DNA from: a virus | Reading direction: 5' to 3' (one strand) | Virus record (IMG/VR): IMGVR_UViG_3300030099_008235 | Location: 32,647-96,646 of that record | Length of the DNA stretch: 64,000 nucleotides | Part shown: piece by piece, positions 62,701-64,000 of the stretch | Layout: every line of letters begins with the position of its first letter | Numbering within the stretch: position 1 is the first letter of the stretch | Translations under genes and position numbers: made by a program | Notes under the pieces: model-generated | Seen by the model: the letters and a program-made list of their open reading frames with translations, nothing else | What the model was told of the DNA's origin: nothing | Databases searched by the model: none

Positions 62701-64000
62701 TTTGTCGACCAGACTTCTAATCTAGATCCATCCAAAGTTCCATCTGCTTCACCGACTAGTAAATTACAATATACATTTGCAGTTGTAGAGTCGACTTCAA
62801 TAATATCATTTGTACCAAGAGTCGCGGCTCTACTTATCTTAAAATTATTAGAAGCATCGTCATCAATACCCATGGAGTAATCAGATCCACTATCTAATTT
62901 AAAATGAAGAAAAGGATCTCCATTACCATTATCAGATTCTATTCTCAATTGAGACTCGCTAGAATTACTACTAACATGAAGAAGGCTTTCCGGTCTATTT
63001 GTCCCGATACCTACATTACAATCAAAATAACCGGCGCCTTCTGTAGCGCTAAGACCACCGCAAGCACTTATGTTACCAGCTACAGTAAGTTTTTGTCCTG
63101 GTGATGAAGTACCGATACCAACTTTATCTGCTGAACCATCAACAAACAATGCATGTGTATCTCCATCTCCTTCAACTCTAAAGTCATTTGCATTACCTGG
63201 TTGATTAATAATTACACCCGTAGTATCAGCTCTTATAGCCTCTTCACCACCAACACATGTTATTATAAGGTCATCAGAAAATGCTATCCTGGTATCAGTA
63301 TCACCTGTATGGAAAATGCTACCACCTACGCATATACTATCACAAAAGTTTTTAGTACCACCTATAGTTTGCGCACCAGTAGTTCTTACAACAGTAGAAT
63401 CAACACATACACATGCACAACCTGTACCATTATTAACTGTAATACCATCACAACCTACAACTTCGGTAACAGTACCTGGATTACTTGTAGTACAAAATAT
63501 ATCTGCTAAATCGCGGCCGGCTGATACTATACCTCTTGTAGTGTCAGTTGTATGTAAGCTAGTACTGCTTAAAGAACCACTAGCGCATATGTTTTGTGAT
63601 GAGTCAATAGTTAGTGCATTAGTACCATTAGTAGTAAATCCTAAACAATTAGCTCCAACTCTAAACATGCCAGTATCAGTATCATCACTAAAGGTATACG
63701 ATGGTGCAGCTGCACTTCCATTTCTATTGAAAATACCAGTGCCAGCATAAATCTTTAATCCTGTTGATTGAAAGTTGGCGATCCAACTCCCCCCTATGGC
63801 GACATTCAACTCCCCTGCTGTCCTGTTAAATAAGCCAGTGTCTGTGTCAGAAGAGAAGGTGAGCGACGGGCTACCTGCACTGCCAGCTGGTATAGTTAAA
63901 ATATTACCTACACACACATTACCAGTTGTGTGTAAACTAGCACCGCTTAAAGACCCACATGCGCTTATGTTACCAGCAACAGTAAGTTTTTCGTTTGGAT
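53724..64000 (-). CDS. Giant fibre protein 2 with YadA-head-like repeats, over 3400 aa, N-terminus outside window
   Basis: The minus-strand frame is open to the window end, through PNEKLTVAGNISACGSLSGA upstream of the first Met at 63917, so the true start lies outside. The order in the window is: alternating GIGTxxPGxKLTVAGNIS cassettes with longer beta inserts (64000-58900), a YadA-head-like repeat block (about 58870-54180), and a C-terminal domain. That domain contains EPVLITGEVSIGDYITTSSK, PGHGKKAEY and GTVIAQAMEAG, a fibre end module common in phages. Paralogous to fibre 1 and also Cys-rich. At more than 10.2 kb it is the longest gene here. Confidence 0.85.
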   Translation of the reverse strand, partial: PNEKLTVAGNISACGSLSGASLHTTGNVCVGNILTIPAGSAGSPSLTFSSDTDTGLFNRTAGELNVAIGGSWIANFQSTGLKIYAGTGIFNRNGSAAAPSYTFSDDTDTGMFRVGANCLGFTTNGTNALTIDSSQNICASGSLSSTSLHTTDTTRGIVSAGRDLADIFCTTSNPGTVTEVVGCDGITVNNGTGCACVCVDSTVVRTTGAQTIGGTKNFCDSICVGGSIFHTGDTDTRIAFSDDLIITCVGGEEAIRADTTGVIINQPGNANDFRVEGDGDTHALFVDGSADKVGIGTSSPGQKLTVAGNISACGGLSATEGAGYFDCNVGIGTNRPESLLHVSSNSSESQLRIESDNGNGDPFLHFKLDSGSDYSMGIDDDASNNFKISRAATLGTNDIIEVDSTTANVYCNLLVGEADGTLDGSRLEVWSTNSQSPFSITNTDNSNRKVLDSAFNSNHPRFSIFNASAVETIRLETNGVSYFNGGNVGIGNTAPGQKLTVAGNISACGGLSATNGVGYFACNVGIGTTSPSKPLDVIGDIKSSASLVGNAAVVNQVTAGTAGGSILFKNNSGTNRAIITDAGDTGIGTTSPQARLQVNVANQGKFAFAIGNDSYTGGNPRHELLMLNNGSLQWYMPDDGSTPGKIEFYSRDNSDFFFTLDSDTSNVGIGNQSPTEKLTVDGNICASGALSGASLHTTDTTRGIVSAGRDLADIFCTTSNVGTVTDVVGCDGITVNNGTGCACVCVDSTVVRTSGTQCIAGAKTFSDDICVANKIIHDGDSNTFIQLANDIAVVSTGGEEHIRACNGGIIINDNGNPNDFRVEGDADTHALFVDGSADKVGIGTSAPGEKLTVSGNISANGGLSATGSAFNYFNGRVGIGTVAPEAPLHVNSTGGTLAQFHRSGTQLVTIGGSSNQGQIRFQQGSDCISTGATTGGDYRIDTGGSVGAGDNMFYVCKGGNVGIGTTTPNEKLTVAGNISANGGLSATNGNVLFTCNVAIDGGCIIGDTSTPNIKLTNAGGVEFNYGTSKLINGGSLVWQGGGVEKFRIQAAGNVGIGTSAPGDKLTVSGNISANGDICLIDGSTVRLPEGCIDMSHESTPSQCSTITSVDGNKLKLDSSFCAEVAASSQICLNAPQVIVSGSKSGGNGLAIISSATPIANNTTLHIGDSFTDCIGFTGRARNATQFFVNRDISSGAADLICFQENGTNRFVINCAGNVGIGTSSPATELHVAGDSLVTGDSTIYGNLSVTGDFTCVETTVSTTSALSVTNTGTGPALFVKQGGTQPIAHFIDSNGDDIVFADDGAIGIGTDSPSTKLEISQGADDNALKINGFDDKSGENAQLYVRNTGNTRLDATRSINIRSGDSYGGGIGSGSTSGLTFDAFNQFTFTAESPARIPLSIVGASSQTGDLFNISDDSGDDGNLLTVLSGGFVGIGATAPTAKLHLSGSMGGGIDGADKTGIRLSNRPNGETWRIASGSGGVNHSHFTIAKPGSFPALTITSSNNVGIGVNTPTEELEVCGNICASGALSGASLHITDTTRGIVSAGRDLADIFCTTSNVGTVTDVVGCDGITVNNGTGCACVCVDSTVVRTTGSQTIDGNKTFTQPAVFCNTMAMANCLMHVGDLDTSLRFDTDTIQLCTGNEERLIANNSGVVINDVGASNDFRVEGNTDTHLLFVDGSEETVGIGTSAPGVKFTVNGALSSKGICSDKGCNVSIGTCAFSSNTSGCRNVAVGCDALKCNTTACGNVAVGFFALFSNTCGGCNVALGRQAMQNNISGCFNFAGGAEALMCNTTGGDNIGINRSALCSNTTGSQNIAMGRLTMRLNTEGSHNIALGGGAMHNNICGGCNIAMGRNTMCNAVSGCHNTALGCSSLRNNYGGCFNVGVGDHTLCLNRIGSSNVAVGQQALKSNTTGGHNVAIGRLAMACNDTGCDNIALGSSSMINGTEGTCNIGIGITTLQNNEGDFNTAIGPEALLSNTTAGGNVAIGRMTLRGNTTGSCNIALGHIALCANTTGGCNIAMGRNTLSTNTSGSHNIGFGFTTLGGSGSCNVAIGHCVMALNHCRSGSVGIGPNVMRNTTTGSSNVGIGNQALFCNTTGSCNIGIGDCAGRGVNATGCENIALGSNTLENFSSGCHNTALGQRALFKNTTGSYNIGIGQNALCQNQTGGCNTALGLCSQQNQTGGSHNFSVGYRSMRDATGGSNNVALGSNAVCLNTTGTDNTGIGSNALAGNKTGTDNVALGNQSLYLANSGTNNFAAGKCSLYSNFGGCHNTAIGLGALFGNTTGCENIAIGCCNLKSNTTGCYNNAIGKFALWTNTTGCNNNSLGRSALFGNTTGDSNNAIGLQALYCNTTGGCNNAMGYQALCGNTTGSNNIALGYQAIYSSLSGVNNFAAGKCSLYSNFGGCFNAAIGCKALAGNTTGKCNIAIGAEALCSNTTGCDNTAFGKSALESSTTGSGNIAIGKSSLKENTTGNCNVGLGALTLTANICGSCNIAIGKETLKSNTCGFCNVALGGFALFCNTNGCDNVSIGQCALFSQEVACYNIAIGTKALKSLTCGCCNIAIGQEALCCNTTAKGNVGIGRSALRNNTTGKCNVALGSCTLCCNSTGSHNFAAGASALCSNDDSSGNTAIGCQALLNNTTGNFNIGIGNHALCCNTTAQCNIAMGPCSLRNNSSGSSNVALGVMTLCNNCCGNNNIALGPSAMRCATCSSNNVALGSEVLCHVSTGAHNYGIGQNALRSNTTGSQNFAVGASALICNTTGSNNVAIGVNALKDNTCGNLNTAIGCLTLFKNTEGCNNTAIGAFALCNNTTGCCNVSIGSNTMTSNTTGTRNVAIGAQILTSNTTGSCNVALGMQSLLCNVDGTHNFAAGNVTLFKNVSGSNNFAAGNVAGCGIIGGCHNFAVGSNTLQCNKYGNGNIAAGFIAGQKITGNHNIAFGQQSLQNVTTANSNIGIGCLTLFGCSDGATGGCNVSVGLGGLCSLTTGCCNIAIGCFPLACNSSGCSNIGIGTFALFGNTSGYRNVAIGDNSLRCNTEGEYNVALGYLGLTCNTTGGCNVAVGKEVMKCNDTGHSNVALGHCTMFFNVSGDHNIAIGSNAIKTGTRGCCQIALGQDALNKSCGNFNIAFGSQALKNNTTGTNNFAAGICALTDNSTGNQNIALGNIALFNNTSGISNIAIGGSEALRCNTTGNYNIALGAAAMAGNTCGCCSLALGLNAGRCTASSVVTEACNSIALGTRSRFCTTTPTNEIVIGVDACGIGDNTVTLGNDCITTTALKGCVGIGTTSPGEKLTVTGNISASGNGIFACVIAGGYFEEKAANKKLANYETGSLVSIGDDGELTLSTVENDRRVFGVAQKGACQPIVLGAEPVLITGEVSIGDYITTSSKPGHGKKAEYTLHGTVIAQAMEAGCGSSHVVKAMIRKM
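56778..56829 (-). repeat. 52-nt exact direct repeat, copy 1
   Basis: Identical over 52 nt to 57186-57237; encodes the fibre segment around AGKCSLYSNFGGC. Stands out because most repeat units have diverged. Confidence 0.8.
57186..57237 (-). repeat. 52-nt exact direct repeat, copy 2
   Basis: Second copy of the 52-nt repeat at 56778-56829, 408 nt away in the same fibre gene. Confidence 0.8.
59215..59445 (-). repeat. Fibre 2 long cassette, copy 3
   Basis: Encodes the segment DTTRGIVSAGRDLADIFCTT, then VVGCDGITVNNGTGCACVCV. The same cassette occurs at about 61725-61955 and 63355-63590, in the same order relative to an NDFRVEGDxDTHxLFVDGS segment. Confidence 0.75.
61725..61955 (-). repeat. Fibre 2 long cassette, copy 2
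   Basis: Near-identical protein to the copies at 59215 and 63355 with scattered, mostly synonymous DNA differences. Confidence 0.75.
63355..63590 (-). repeat. Fibre 2 long cassette, copy 1
   Basis: Most 5' copy of the DLADIFCTTSN...CACVCVDSTVVRT cassette in the window. The same protein segment recurs twice downstream. Confidence 0.75.

Overview
The window is part of a T4-like myovirus genome, AT-rich and compact. It carries T4-type replication and recombination genes (43, 46, 47, uvsW, uvsY), the late sigma factor gene 55, and head/neck genes (13, 15, 20, 21, 22, 23, 4). It also carries auxiliary genes familiar from marine T4-like phages (phoH, folE, queD/queE, a GroES-like co-chaperonin). 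Low G+C and the absence of photosynthesis genes here fit a pelagiphage-like virus of a marine alphaproteobacterium, but a cyanophage host is not excluded by this window alone.

Layout. 1-7963 (minus strand): DNA polymerase (cut by the window edge), a glycosyltransferase, gp46/gp47, gp55, UvsW, UvsY. 7988-18191 (mostly plus strand): a cassette of small and medium genes, most of whose products begin with a short amphipathic leader ending in a T4 gp21-type cleavage motif (for example MKTFREYFEE). I read it as a set of internal head (packaged) proteins, including ligase-like, nuclease-like, nucleotidyltransferase-like and aspartyl-protease-like members. It is interrupted by a minus-strand block (15453-16736) containing folE. 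18226-20457: queD, phoH, queE. 20473-33233: one long tightly coupled plus-strand operon of glycosyltransferases and nucleotide-sugar enzymes (an AsnB-like amidotransferase, an FkbM methyltransferase, two epimerases, a UDP-sugar dehydrogenase), with a DUF366 gene and a probable clamp-loader subunit embedded in it. 33270-36038: co-chaperonin, two conserved small genes, a DinG/XPD-like helicase. 36054-45214: structural module (gp15-like, portal gp20, gp13, gp4, protease gp21, a 48-aa protein, scaffold gp22, major capsid gp23), with two minus-strand appendage genes inserted. 45334-64000: a small structural gene, a glycosyltransferase, and two giant minus-strand fibre genes (7.0 kb and more than 10.2 kb) built of cysteine-rich YadA-head-like repeats.

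Regulation readable from sequence. Genes at the head of late units have an (N)(A/C)TAAATA octamer, the T4 gp55 late promoter, usually exactly 5 nt before the ATG. That places the expected transcription start on the A of the start codon, i.e. predicted leaderless late mRNAs. folE, queD and queE instead have sigma70-like -35/-10 pairs. Genes inside operons have Shine-Dalgarno sequences or ATGA stop-start overlaps. One strong intrinsic terminator follows gene 23. I saw no tRNA, CRISPR or insertion sequence, and no gene-free stretch longer than 300 bases.
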